Shown: piece by piece, positions 22,950-33,428 of the stretch | How positions within the stretch are numbered: the stretch's first letter is position 1 | Layout of the letters: every line of letters begins with the position of its first letter | Assembly: GCF_014529535.1 (NCBI RefSeq) | Contig: NW_023503584.1 | Coordinates: 968,190-1,032,189 of the forward strand | Reading direction: 5' to 3' | From: Bradysia coprophila | Lineage: Eukaryota; Arthropoda; Insecta; Diptera; Sciaridae | DNA: 64,000 nt | Position numbers and translations under genes: made by a program | The notes under the pieces: generated by a model | The model's input: the letters and a program-made list of their open reading frames with translations, nothing else | Told to the model about the DNA's origin: nothing | The model's database searches: none

Positions 22950-25736
22950 ATCTTACTGACATTTAAGTGGAAATCTCGGTAAACCACAATGTTCCCAGTA
23001 CTATAATAATGACAGTAATATATATTGCATGCTTTTCAAACCTAAATCAGAGCTTTTTATTTTCCCTAGGTGTGTAATAAGCCACTTTCGACCCTAGGAA
23101 AAACAGAAGCGTGAAAATAACTATATTTTTGCGTTTATTTCACTTGCAACATTGTTGTTTCAAAATAAAATTCCGTTTTATTGTTTTGTACGAAATTTTA
23201 AAATTCTTTGAGTGAATATTGAGGATGATCACATAGAATTTCAGATTTAATTTGATCCTGAAACGATTTCGATATACTTGTTTCAACCAGGGAAAAACAA
23301 CTCATAGAACTAAGGCGAGGTGAAAGTTGCGCAGGTCGACTCAAACATGGATTCAAAAACGAAAACAATTTTTTTTTTGTCGAAATCTAAAAAGAACAAC
23401 AACATTTTGTAACAGTATTGATTATTATATATGATTCATCACAACACATCCACAGACGAAAATGTTACGGTTGTATGGCTCAAAAAATGAATACCAACAA
23501 AAAATCGACCCCTATGATAATTCAACCACATAGAAATATGTGGAAGCATCTGATCAGAACCGAATACACTGCAGTTCATTTCTTTTTCGGCTTAGTATAG
23601 TTTTAGAGTACATTGACGACACAAGAACATTCTGTGCGAAGCACTGATGTTTTCATATATATATTGACTTTCATAATTTTTTCTTTTCTGTTTCTTTAGC
23701 CGAAGATTTTGTTTAAGTGCAACGCGATTAGACCGATTAGACTTAGGAAAAATCTATCAGTTTTAAATTGACAACTGTAATAAGTCTGAAATCGAAATTA
23801 AATTCGGATAAATTTGTGTGTTTATGAGAAACATTTTCTGTGCAGTTCGTAAAATTACTTTGGAATTTTGTCGGTTTATTATTGTTTCACTCCCTCGGCC
23901 ATAATTTTTTTTTTATTCGACGGTATAAATATAGAAGAGAAATGTGTAGTTTTTGTATGTAAATAGACGTAACATATATTTTCTTCGAGTATTTTTTTCG
24001 CCTTTTATTGGGAAAGACTCTGTAACCTTTAACGAATCGTTTATGATACTTGGATGAGTGCAGGCGAAAATCACAAAACATTTCATCTGAACCAGCTTAT
24101 CGTAAGTATGAGTACATTGCATGTACAATTTTGTTTAATGTTTTTAAATTAGGAGATTGGTTCGGAGATTGTCATATTTACGATAGCAAATTGTATATAC
24201 AAATTGCATATTACACAAAATAAGAATGGAATTAGAAACAATACAAGTTCATCCGGTACACATGCACAGAGGTCTGTGTTTACATGGGGCTTTTATCAAA
24301 TTCGACCTAGGAAAAATACACAATTTTGAAACTATTGTCCCACTGACTGACAGAACGAAGAGCACACAAATGATGTGGTAAATACCGGCTTTTTGTGTGA
24401 GTCTGTTGTCTCCATTTCCATTATTTTTCATTCAGGAAGAATTTAGATAGATATTGTGATTGCTTTCTATTTTTTTTAAAGATAAAGTTGCTAAATATCA
24501 TCAGTACCGGCCTTAAGACAGGGTCGAACTGGCTATAATTTCGTAACAGGCCCATTCATTTTTCCATAAAAAAGTGATAAATTCGAGTCGAGAAACACCA
24601 GCATTTACAGTATGATCAGTTGAAATTTTAGAATATCGAGTTTATTATTAAATCTGTTACTTCAGTTGTTCAAAATATGAATGACTGATTGCGTCCGATA
24701 TAAAATCTTTTCAAAATCTCACAACCAAGTCGTGACAAAAGTAATTAATCTTTTACTTCGTTGGTTTTACCATTCATGAGATTATTATAGGGTTTGCTCA
24801 ATTTATCGATCCAAATTGTAAAACTTTTTTTTAGTCTTTCTACGTTTCCCGTACTTTATTTGCCGTAATTTACTTAAGAAGCCTTTTAACTTTTTTGAGA
24901 CCAATACCTTTAGTTCTGAGTTTTTAGAGTTTAAAAAGTCATCGATTTTTCCAGACATAATAAAGTGTTTCCAGGTTATAATATTTTGGCACAATTCTGT
25001 TGTTCTAAAAAAAGTTAAGTTTCTTATGCAAATTACAGCAGACATAAACACTTCAACAGTAATGAATGTAACAAAATTAGAATCACAAGTGCAAAACACC
25101 GGTATCCAATGTTTACTTTTTGAAGTAAAGTATGTTTGGGACATTTTGATCAAAGTCGATTCATCCCAAAAGCGGATTTGCGACAGTAATCATAAAGAAT
25201 TTTCGGATAATGTAGTTACTACTGTAGTTCATTGCGTAATTGAATAGAAATTGTGATTTTGACAAGAGAGGCGTTTGTAGCCCGAGCCGAAGGCGAAACA
25301 AGTGAAAGTAAGACCCAAACTATTTTACTAGCTAATATTGAAATTACAGAGAATGTCATCAGTTGATGAACTATTTCTGAGAGGTGCTTCGATAATAGAT
25401 ATTTACGTCACGAGGACGGAAAAGTTGGAAAGTCGACTCATTTTTTGCCCGAATGCTGAGAGCACCGAAAAAATGCTTCGTTGATGAAAGCACAAAAAGC
25501 GCAAAAGCATGTAAAAATGTTTTTTTTTTGAACCTCTCTACTTACTTGGATTTGCTAAGTTTGAGGGGGTGGGTGATTTGGTTGTTTATAAAAGGAAATC
25601 TTTAAAAAATTACCCTACCTATCAATACCGTTAGGCAAAATAGAAAAAATTAGGCTTTAAAAATTGAAAAAATAAAATTCCATCAAAACTCTTCCACCAC
25701 TTAGACCACCTTATTTGGGTCCATTGTGAGCCTTTC
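22950..25736. other. Non-coding DNA, nothing recognised
   Basis: AT-rich, no supported gene. A minus-strand ORF at 24803-25153 (116 residues, Lys-rich C-terminus) has no motif I recognise and no splice context. A fragment CCGAGCCGAAGGCGAA near 25281 resembles the CGGCTTCGCCTCGG family. Confidence 0.5.
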
Positions 25737-25809
25737 GAAGTAGTTGCAAAACTTGTCGCAAAAAATATTTTCATTTTACGAATTTTGCAACTTCTTTTGC
25801 AACTACTTC
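25737..25809. repeat. Palindrome with GAAGTAGTTGCAA ends
   Basis: GAAGTAGTTGCAAAA at the left and TTTTGCAACTACTTC at the right, inner TTGTCGCAAAA against TTTTGCAACTT. Flanked by CCATTGTG on both sides (about 25721 and 25821). A second palindrome with the same GAAGTAGTTGCA ends lies at 38419-38488. Confidence 0.7.
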
Positions 25810-25829
25810 AGGCGGGTTCCATTGTGCCC

Positions 25830-27830
25830 ATGAAGTTTGGATGGGTTCTGTTTTTAAGCGGAATTAGGAGTAACTGTTGCTCAATTATTCACATTATAAT
25901 TGTAATAAGTCTATGAAGGTACTTAGGCTATGTGCCCCAATTTGCTTAAAAATGTCTTTATTTTGTCAAAAATATTTTGCAAATCAAATTGCGCATCATG
26001 ATGGTAGGGCAAGTAGAATTTTTATCTGATTAACCTTTAGTCGATTATCAATAATTTACCTCTATGAAATACTGCAACTCCTCCCTTCTAAAAGAAGCAG
26101 ATGTTCGCTTCGTGTAGAAAAAAGGTACCCGTCTATGAGAAATGGAAATAATATTCTCAAATTGAGTCGTATAAGATTCACGTAAACGACCCTTCTTTTG
26201 AGCAAAATATTTTTTATCGGAATTGCAATCAAAATCGATCACTTCCTGGTTTTAAAGAAAGAAATTGGAATGGAAAGTAATACTTTCATATTCTTTTCAG
26301 TCACTCTTGGTGACTTATGACATTTTGAACGGTCTCGCGAAATTTTTGTCTTTGCGTATGTGGAATCAGAAATGGAAATCCAATCCGACAATGCGGATAT
26401 CATGACCTAACATTCCTTGAGCTCGAACGCTTTGTCCTCATTTTTTCCCACACAAGTTTCAAATGGTTTAAGCAGAACTACTTGAAAATGGAAAATTTTC
26501 ATCAAAGCCGCAATACGTCCTATCTGTGCATCCTATCATCATCATTTTGCCAAAACCAATTGGGTTTTATGGGGACAGGCTAAATTACGGTTGGTAAAGC
26601 ACACCATTCGCTTTTCTACTAATAGCTTCTCGTTTATCAAAATGAGAATGTTTCTCGTAAAAACAATTGCAGTCCTCAGGTGCTCATTATACCTAATAGA
26701 CGTAAAATTGAATTGATCCATTGAAATGTCGTTTTCCCTCTGTGTTATGCTCAAATATCATTCAAACAATTCACAGCAGCACAAACATTTTCCATTGGTC
26801 TTGAGCCTATCCCTATACCTTATTGATTGCATGCAATTTGTATCAAATTTTGAAAATTTTCCATCAAGTCTAATCCACAAGCCGGTGTAGGTGCGTGTTG
26901 TATTGCAAAATTTGTAACGTATCTCCGAAGCTTACGATTTTTATATTTTTAGTAAATATGTGTTCGTGTACATCGAGCCCAGCCCGAGCATCCATCCATA
27001 CATATATGTTTATTAAACTGTACACCACCGCATATGTATGTATATATATTTAGTAACACAACCAAAAAGATTGCTCTTAAACATCCCTTAAGCTACACAC
27101 GAAAAAAAAAAGATGAATATCACCAATATCACCCCCATGATACATGAATTTCTTGTGCTATTTTGACAGTAATCCGAATACGAAAACATTTTTCTCTTTC
27201 TATTTTATGTGCACAATACATTTCCCAAATAAAACGTGTGCTTATTTCTTCTAACATTTTTGGGTCTCTTGATGTATCGCATTCGAAATTCAGGACTATC
27301 CCTCCGAATAAGATTTTAGGTAATACACACAACGCACAATAATATTCTACTTTTACGTTCAGTGTTTTTGTTGTCGGAGGGGAGAACATTGAATCAATAA
27401 TTTGATTTCTCTGTGGCTCATGACCGTGAATATGTTTCGGATAGAGTGAGTCATATATGCCCTTTTTTCGGTTAACCGGCACCATTTATTTGGGGAATGT
27501 TTAAGATGTTTTTCGTAATAAATATGAACGCGAAAAGAATGTTTAATTCGAAATAACTTTACGAATATGGAAAATGGAAAAAAATGAAATTTCCATCATT
27601 TAAAGTCCCTAATCGCATCTACATCGGATACGAGCTTGATTTATTGCCATTGTTGCCAAATTACGAGCGCTATAAGTGAGCTTACCATAAACTTCGAGAT
27701 TTAATTTCTGTTCGCAAATCAGGAGTCACATTTCTATAAACGATGAAAGCTCGAATTTGACGAATGTCTTGTACCAGACTGTTGGTAACTATTGATAGTT
27801 CGAACCGGTTCATTTTATTTTGTTCAATAT
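25830..27830. other. Non-coding DNA, nothing recognised
   Basis: No coding or structural signal that I can support. Short ORFs on both strands look random. Confidence 0.5.
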
Positions 27831-27966
27831 GAAAAATACTATTCGTACCACGGACTAAAAGTCTTTTTTTAGCGTATTCGATTCCACACCTCGCCTTCAG
27901 CTCTGTCTGGAAACCTCTCACACGCTAAAAAAGACTTTTAGTCCTAGGTACGAAATGTACTATTTT
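27831..27966. mobile_element. Palindromic element (MITE-like)
   Basis: GGACTAAAAGTCTTTTTTTA and CGTACC at the left, with inverse AAAAAAGACTTTTAGTCC and GGTACG at the right, arms about 40 bp. The GC-richer centre is unrelated to neighbours. Confidence 0.75.
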
Positions 27967-28083
27967 GTCACTGCACCTACGATTGAATAATTCAATTTTT
28001 CAGTACTTCTCAGAGAGACGTATTTGCGGCCGTAAAAGTAACTTTCACGAAACCTCTCTCCGGCCGACAATGGAATTGGTATC

Positions 28084-28255
28084 GGGGAATCTGGCACACG
28101 GTACCAAAAAAACGCACTTATAAACTACGTAAAAGGTTAACTCGCACACGCAAGTTTATTGCTGCAAACGCCTTGAAAAATTGTTAGCGTGTTCACGTTC
28201 ACCTTTTACGTAGTTTAAAAATGCGTTGTTTTAGCACCGTGTGCCAAATTACCCC
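28084..28255. mobile_element. MITE with GGCACACGGT termini
   Basis: GGGGAATCTGGCACACGGTA at the left and the inverse ACCGTGTGCCAAATTACCCC at the right. Identity continues inward through AACTACGTAAAAGGT. A 172-bp element with no clear duplication of the target. Confidence 0.8.
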
Positions 28256-28689
28256 ACGCCAACCCCCGTTTCGGCTTCGACACATGAAAATACTAATTCT
28301 TCTTCGCCGTATTGCATAATGACAATACTGAAGGAGTTCGTCTTTACTAGATTTTTCGATCAATGAAAAGTAATAGGCAAACATAGCTTGAGAGAAATTT
28401 TAATGGAATTAATTTTGTCATTGAATGAGACTCAGTTCGAACTCAACTCGAACATATTATTAAAACATCAACATTTCGGCATATCGTGACAATAGTCAGT
28501 CAAGTCATTTACTCTCATTGATCAAAAAATCTAATAAAGTCCATCTACTTCATTTGAATTGGTTAACGATCAAGAAAATATTGAGATTACATTAGAGGTA
28601 TTCTCACTCATAAAATACTGATTTTTCGCCCCGTATCATGGATAAGGAAAATAATGATTTAATAACACCGTATCTTGCATACAAATTTT

Positions 28690-28945
28690 TTATTTTTTTT
28701 TTGTACAAAAAGGGTTTCATCGATGTACAAAAAAGATTTTTGTGTACACTATCATGGCTTCTGTGTACAAAATATTTTTTGTTTACAAAATATGGTTTCT
28801 GTGTAAAAGAACACCTTATTTGTGTACAAAAGCTACATTTTTTGCACAACATCAAAGTTTTTGTTTACAAAAAAATGGTTTCTACTTTGTGCCCAAAACT
28901 GATTTTTGTGTACAGAAGTCATTTTTTGTGTACAACAAAAAATTA
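28690..28945. repeat. Degenerate GTGTACAAAA minisatellite
   Basis: About ten diverged 22-30-bp units, each with TTTTTTGTGTACAAAA or TTTGTTTACAAAA. The two overlapping ORFs that cover it (28638-28946 and 28742-28963) repeat FVYK/CTK-like words and are consequences of the repeat. Confidence 0.75.
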
Positions 28946-30847
28946 AATCGTTCGAACCTTTGAATCCACTCGCATCGAAAGCCTATTTCCGTTTAGATTG
29001 ATTTTATTTTCAGTTCGTCAATTTCGTTATTATTCTCAATCAGAGCATTTCACCAATATTTTTGACTGTACAGCACGTAGACGCCAAACAACCTCAATTG
29101 GATTACGTGCAAGCTTGCACATATTTTCATTGAGGGTGGATCATTTGACACGAGTACGCAGTACCATTTCGTTTCAGCTGCGGGCGTGGAACAATGATTT
29201 TGTGCTTTATTTCTCTTTTTCTTATTTTTTCGGCTGAATTTTTGTTATAATTCGACCACCTACCCAAATAACATGAAGACACATTTATCGAGTCTTTTAC
29301 AGTGCAATTATGCCAACCATCATCATTCTTATCTGTATAAGTTCAATAAATAAGATCTTCATCGTTCAGGATTAATAAACAGAAGGACAGAAGCTCTGGT
29401 TGTTTTTAACCATATTAACACTTGTATGAATGGTAAGAATGGTATCCAATTTCATAACATCCGTTTCGAATTTCATTTATAGTTTTAAATATCGTCATTA
29501 CACCCTTATGATTCTTAAGTTTGTCTTTTCGTTTCGGTAGTGGCAGACTCTTGAAATTTTATTGCTTAAAATCATTCCGATTTTCTCTACATGCGATATG
29601 AGTATGTGTGCTGGCCTTTGATTAGAGAATGGAAAGTCGTTTTGTTGTTACGATATGGGACATTTACGACGGTCTTCAAAGTTGAAAATTAGATGCAAAA
29701 AATTGGACAAAAAAATATTCTTGTTTGAGTTGTGCCTTGCAACCACTTTCTTCTGCTGCAATTTACATATTTCGTACGCATAAAAAAAGACGAGTTTCGA
29801 ATTCCTTACACGATTTTATGACTACGAATATTGAGTATATGCCGGTTAGAAAACTGAAAACTGGTTTTTTTAAACTATTTAAAAGGAAATTTCTAAAAAA
29901 TGCATGCCCATCCACAACACGATTCGTATGCAGGACCTTTTTTTTTAGGTTGAAGAATCTACTCAGCGTGATGGATGGCATTATCTCATTCGGTTTTTTG
30001 TTGTTGTTGTTCGAGTCTGTTTTTATTGATTGAATATTTTTCTGATTTGATTTGACTTCGTAACAAATTCGGTTGTACTAACCAATAATCACGGAAAATT
30101 ATAGAAACCACAACCGTAATTCGATTTGAATTCGATTTGACAAAATGTTTTTTTTTCTAGCTGAAGAGTTTGAATGCAGTTTACCTCCCAGCTAAACACA
30201 TGTTGTATTCATGTGTAGATTTTACGATTTTTTATTTTTCATATGAGAATAAGAACCCAAAGTTATAATAGAATCGTTTTTATACCTGACCTGACCCAAT
30301 GGCAAAGAAAACATAATTTTTTTTGACTGTGAAATTTTTCTTCCCAAATAAGAGGTTCCTTGTTTAGATGTAATTTTCGGTTACACTAAGCCTGCGTTTC
30401 GTAAATGCATAACAAAGAATTGAACAAGAGAAAAAAAAAACAGATTGAAAAAAACAACTGAGCATTAACGGTATCCACTTCGGAAATTCTGCGAAAAGAG
30501 ATAACGAAATGCAGAGAAATTAATCCATAGTTTTAAGTCTTCAAGTCTCCAAGACGAAAGATTTGACGGTGTTTGATTGAAGAAGAATCTTTGAAACAAA
30601 CAGCCGCATTTTTTGCATAAATAAACCGTAGCAATTTGTAGGAATACAGAGCAGAAAGTGGTTCTGCAATTACATTAATCGTTGCTCTGGTTGTTGAGCT
30701 AATTAACATTTCAACGGCGTCATATGTAACAGCCCTTAGCGTTCAACTTCTATCGATAAAGAGGAAAGTTCGTCGTTTTAAATCGTTTCCCTACTACAGC
30801 TTCTGCAGAGACTTTAAGCAACTTGAAAACACCCATAAAAAGGTCGC
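28946..30847. other. Non-coding DNA, nothing recognised
   Basis: AT-rich sequence with small random ORFs. I see no gene, RNA or repeat worth annotating. Confidence 0.5.
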
Positions 30848-31027
30848 CCGCAATTCAGCGTTGCCACACAAGTTAATCATTCCAGAAATACGCATTTTCG
30901 GATGTTAAATTTAAGCTCTATAGCGGCTTTAGGGTGAGGGAGAGTTTTGGTCATACATTTGACACTTCAGAAAATCATATTTATGGAGTTATCAATTTAA
31001 GACCTGTGTGGCAACACTGAATTGCGG
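30848..31027. mobile_element. MITE with CCGCAATTCAG termini
   Basis: CCGCAATTCAGCGTTGCCAC at the left end, and its inverse GTGGCAACACTGAATTGCGG at the right. Terminal repeats are about 27 bp, interior non-coding. No clear target-site duplication. Confidence 0.8.
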
Positions 31028-31185
31028 ACGTACTTTGTGGATGTTCTCTTTCTATGAGCCGATTTATTCGGAAGCTTTCCACCCTGCATCGTTACCTACG
31101 ATCGCCTGTTGTAGACAAAACCGACTGTTCAAAAAATCTTCAAAAAAACAAGGCATCAGAATAGTCGGAGCGTTTGCTGCGACTT

Positions 31186-31290
31186 AGCCCCGTACGACCC
31201 GTAATCCTATTTCGTCCGTAACCATAATACGTCCGTAGCCGTAATACGCCCGGAACCCTAACACGTCTACAACCATCTAATGCGTCTGTT
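31186..31290. repeat. CGTCCGTAACCATAATA minisatellite
   Basis: Five to six diverged units of about 17 bp (CGTCCGTAACCATAATA, CGTCCGTAGCCGTAATA, CGCCCGGAACCCTAACA). It starts directly after AGCCCCGTACGA, a sequence that also forms the inverted ends of the adjoining Helentron-like element. Confidence 0.7.
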
Positions 31291-31387
31291 ACCAAAATGC
31301 AAGTCAAGTTGGGCATGGTCAAATTTACTGAAAGTGTTCATTTTTAAAATTGCGCAGAGCGCAATTACGAAAGCCCGTACGAAGTAC

Positions 31388-32270
31388 CTCTCAAATAAAA
31401 CCAACAATTTACGACATTATTTTAGAAACCCAAAATTTTTTGCCAACTTTCCATTGGGTATTCAATTACCACTCAAATAAAACAAAAATTAGCAAAATCG
31501 GATGATATTTACTCGATTTATGTGCAAAAAACACGAGTAGCGGCCTTAGTCCAAGGGCCCAAATTTGAAACTTTTTTCGCCACGTTCTTTTCTGTATTCA
31601 ATTATCTCTCAAACGAAACAAAAACTAGCAAAATCTGATGAGATTTACTCGATTTATGTGCAAAAAACACTTAGAGCCGAGTAGCGGCCTTAGTCCAAGG
31701 GCCCAAATTTGAAACTTTTTTCGCCATCATTCTATTCGGCATTCAATTACCTTCCATAAAAAACTAAATCTAGCAAAATCGGATGAGATTTACTCGATTT
31801 ATGTACAAAAAACACTTAGGGCCGAGTAGCGGCCTTAGTCCAAGGACCCAAATTTGAAACTTTTTTCGCCACGTTCTTTTCGGTATTCAATTATTTCTCA
31901 AACGAAACAAAAACTAGCAAAATCTGATGAGATTTACTCGATTTATGTGCAAAAAACACTTAGGGCCGAGTAGCGGCCTTAGTCCAAGGACCCAAATTTG
32001 AAACTTTTTTCGCCATCATTCTATTCGGCATTCAATTATCTCTCAAATGAAACAGAAACTAGCAAAATCGGATGAGATTTATTCGATTTATGTGCAAAAA
32101 ATACTTAGGGCCGAGTACCGGCCATAGTCCAAGGGCTCAAATTTGAAACTTTTTTCGACACGTTCTTTTCGGTAAAAAACTAAATCTAGCAAAATCGAAT
32201 GAGATTTACTCGATTTATGTGCAAAAAACACTTAGGGCCGAGTACCGAACTTTGAGCCCTCCCAACAAGC
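31388..32270. repeat. Central tandem repeats with alternating unit types
   Basis: CAAATTTGAAAC begins at 31560, 31704, 31849, 31993 and 32138, spacing 144/145/144/145. Units alternate in the segment after TTTTTTCG: CACGTTCTTTT type (units 1, 3, 5) and CATCATTCTATTCGG type (units 2, 4). So the repeat is a dimer of about 289 bp. A decayed unit precedes at 31388-31460. Confidence 0.85.
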
Positions 32271-32536
32271 CCACGTTGCATCTTACCCAAAAACAATGTT
32301 CAGCAACTTTGTTCTACTCATCAATACCTTTCATTTGATATATCACAAGCAGCCATTGCGTGCGTATTTCGGTAGATATCGTCGAAAGACTGAAAAACAC
32401 CTATAGGGCCCTAGCTCTGGAAGGGCCGACCCTACCATGCCCATTTTCGAACTTGACCTTACTTTTGTCGATACCAATCGGGGAAAAAAAGAATTTTGAA
32501 AAAAGGTTGTGATTTGCTCAAGCTAGAGGGGTCACA

Positions 32537-32566
32537 GACGGACGGACGGACGGACGGACGGACGGA
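32537..32566. repeat. (GGAC)n microsatellite
   Basis: About seven GACG/GGAC units followed by a T run. Reverse-complement (GTCC)n fits the GTCY tract of HINE elements. Confidence 0.9.
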
Positions 32567-32833
32567 CATTTTTTTTTTATTGCGGATTCGTAGTCTATGA
32601 ACATAACCAAATGCTTTGCCCTTACTGTCTGCTTCCAATTCGACGTGTTACAAACGGCATATTAATCTTATAAGCCCCCAGTACTTCGTACGGGGCTAAA
32701 AATCGAAATAGACAGCCAGCTGAGTTTGAACCGAAGCAGAAGCTCCAAAGTCTAATCGGAAAGTCAATAGCTTTTAAAATAAGTCGTATCAGATTGGTAC
32801 GCATGGGGCGAGATGGAAGGAACATGTGAATGA

Positions 32834-33111
32834 CAGCTGGCACCTATGGGAGAGAATGCGAGAAAAATTGGTTAACCTGTTATGTTACAGACGGCAAGCA
32901 TACGATCAGCATTACTATCGGGTCTATTACTTCCATCGATAAAAGTATTTTTCATCTGTTGATTTCAACTCTTGTCTTTCAATTTTGTTAACATGAAAGT
33001 ACCATCGTATTACTCAGAGCTTGTCATTATTTTTGTCGTCGTCATAACAGATCCGTAATTTAACAGATGAATTGTGTGTGACAGGTTAAATTCCCTCTTA
33101 TAGGTGGCAGC
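32834..33111. mobile_element. Outer MITE interrupted by a TTAA-flanked MITE
   Basis: CAGCTGGCACCTAT near 32834 and the inverse ATAGGTGGCAGCT near 33100 enclose the element at 32876-33085. AGAGAAT and its inverse ATTCCCTCT continue the arms inward up to the inner insertion. It lies just upstream of wech. Confidence 0.6.
32876..33085. mobile_element. TTAA-flanked MITE, copy 1
   Basis: A 210-bp element starting CCTGTTATGTTACAGACGGC and ending TGTGTGACAGG, bounded by TTAA on both sides (32872-32875, 33086-33089). Related copies are at 50282-50494 (also TTAA on both sides) and 52762-52960. TTAA duplication suggests a piggyBac-type transposase, but the termini are too short to be sure. Confidence 0.7.
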
Positions 33112-33428
33112 TCTCGAAACGTGTATCCATTCAAAATGATCCCTGGGATAAGTGTATCGATTGTCTGACGTCTTCAGTAAGTCCTCTCACACAGTGCATA
33201 CAGTTCTATTTCTCGTCGTTTATCCTACCTTTTATGGTTCTTTTTCTTTAAATGGTCAAAGCTTTATTCAGGCATGGAGGAATGTTTCGTGTAACAACGA
33301 AATCTTGATCTTGCTGTGCTCCATTCATTTAACTTTTTAGATTTAGTTTTTTAGATCGGTTCTTTCTTTCCTTATGATAAGTGATTCAAATCAAATTTTT
33401 TTTTCACCTATTCCAGCCCTAAGTTCCA

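Larger units (their letters stand above)
31346..32700 (-). mobile_element. Helentron-associated (HINE/DINE-1-like) element
   Basis: Read on the minus strand, the parts match the HINE plan. A 5' subterminal repeat AGCCCCGTACGAAGTAC (32697-32681) is followed by unique core, a (GTCC)n microsatellite (32566-32537), more core, central tandem repeats of 144-145 bp (about 32270-31388), the inverted subterminal repeat GTACTTCGTACGGGCT (31387-31372), and a perfect 8-bp-stem hairpin AATTGCGC-loop-GCGCAATT (31366-31348). HINEs are non-autonomous relatives of Helentrons. GTCY microsatellites and tandem repeats of about 150 bp are family hallmarks. Exact termini are not determined. No Rep/helicase ORF is present. 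Confidence 0.75.

Noticed and set aside
24803..25153. 116-residue minus-strand ORF
   Set aside because: Lys-rich and AT-driven, with no motif, no neighbours and no splice context.
28690..28945. CRISPR-like array
   Set aside because: Units are degenerate and contiguous without unique spacers, and the genome is an animal nuclear one.
32676..32700. Canonical Helitron 3' end (hairpin plus CTAA)
   Set aside because: The CT lies inside the hairpin stem rather than about ten bases after it; the overall layout fits a Helentron-type element read on the other strand better.
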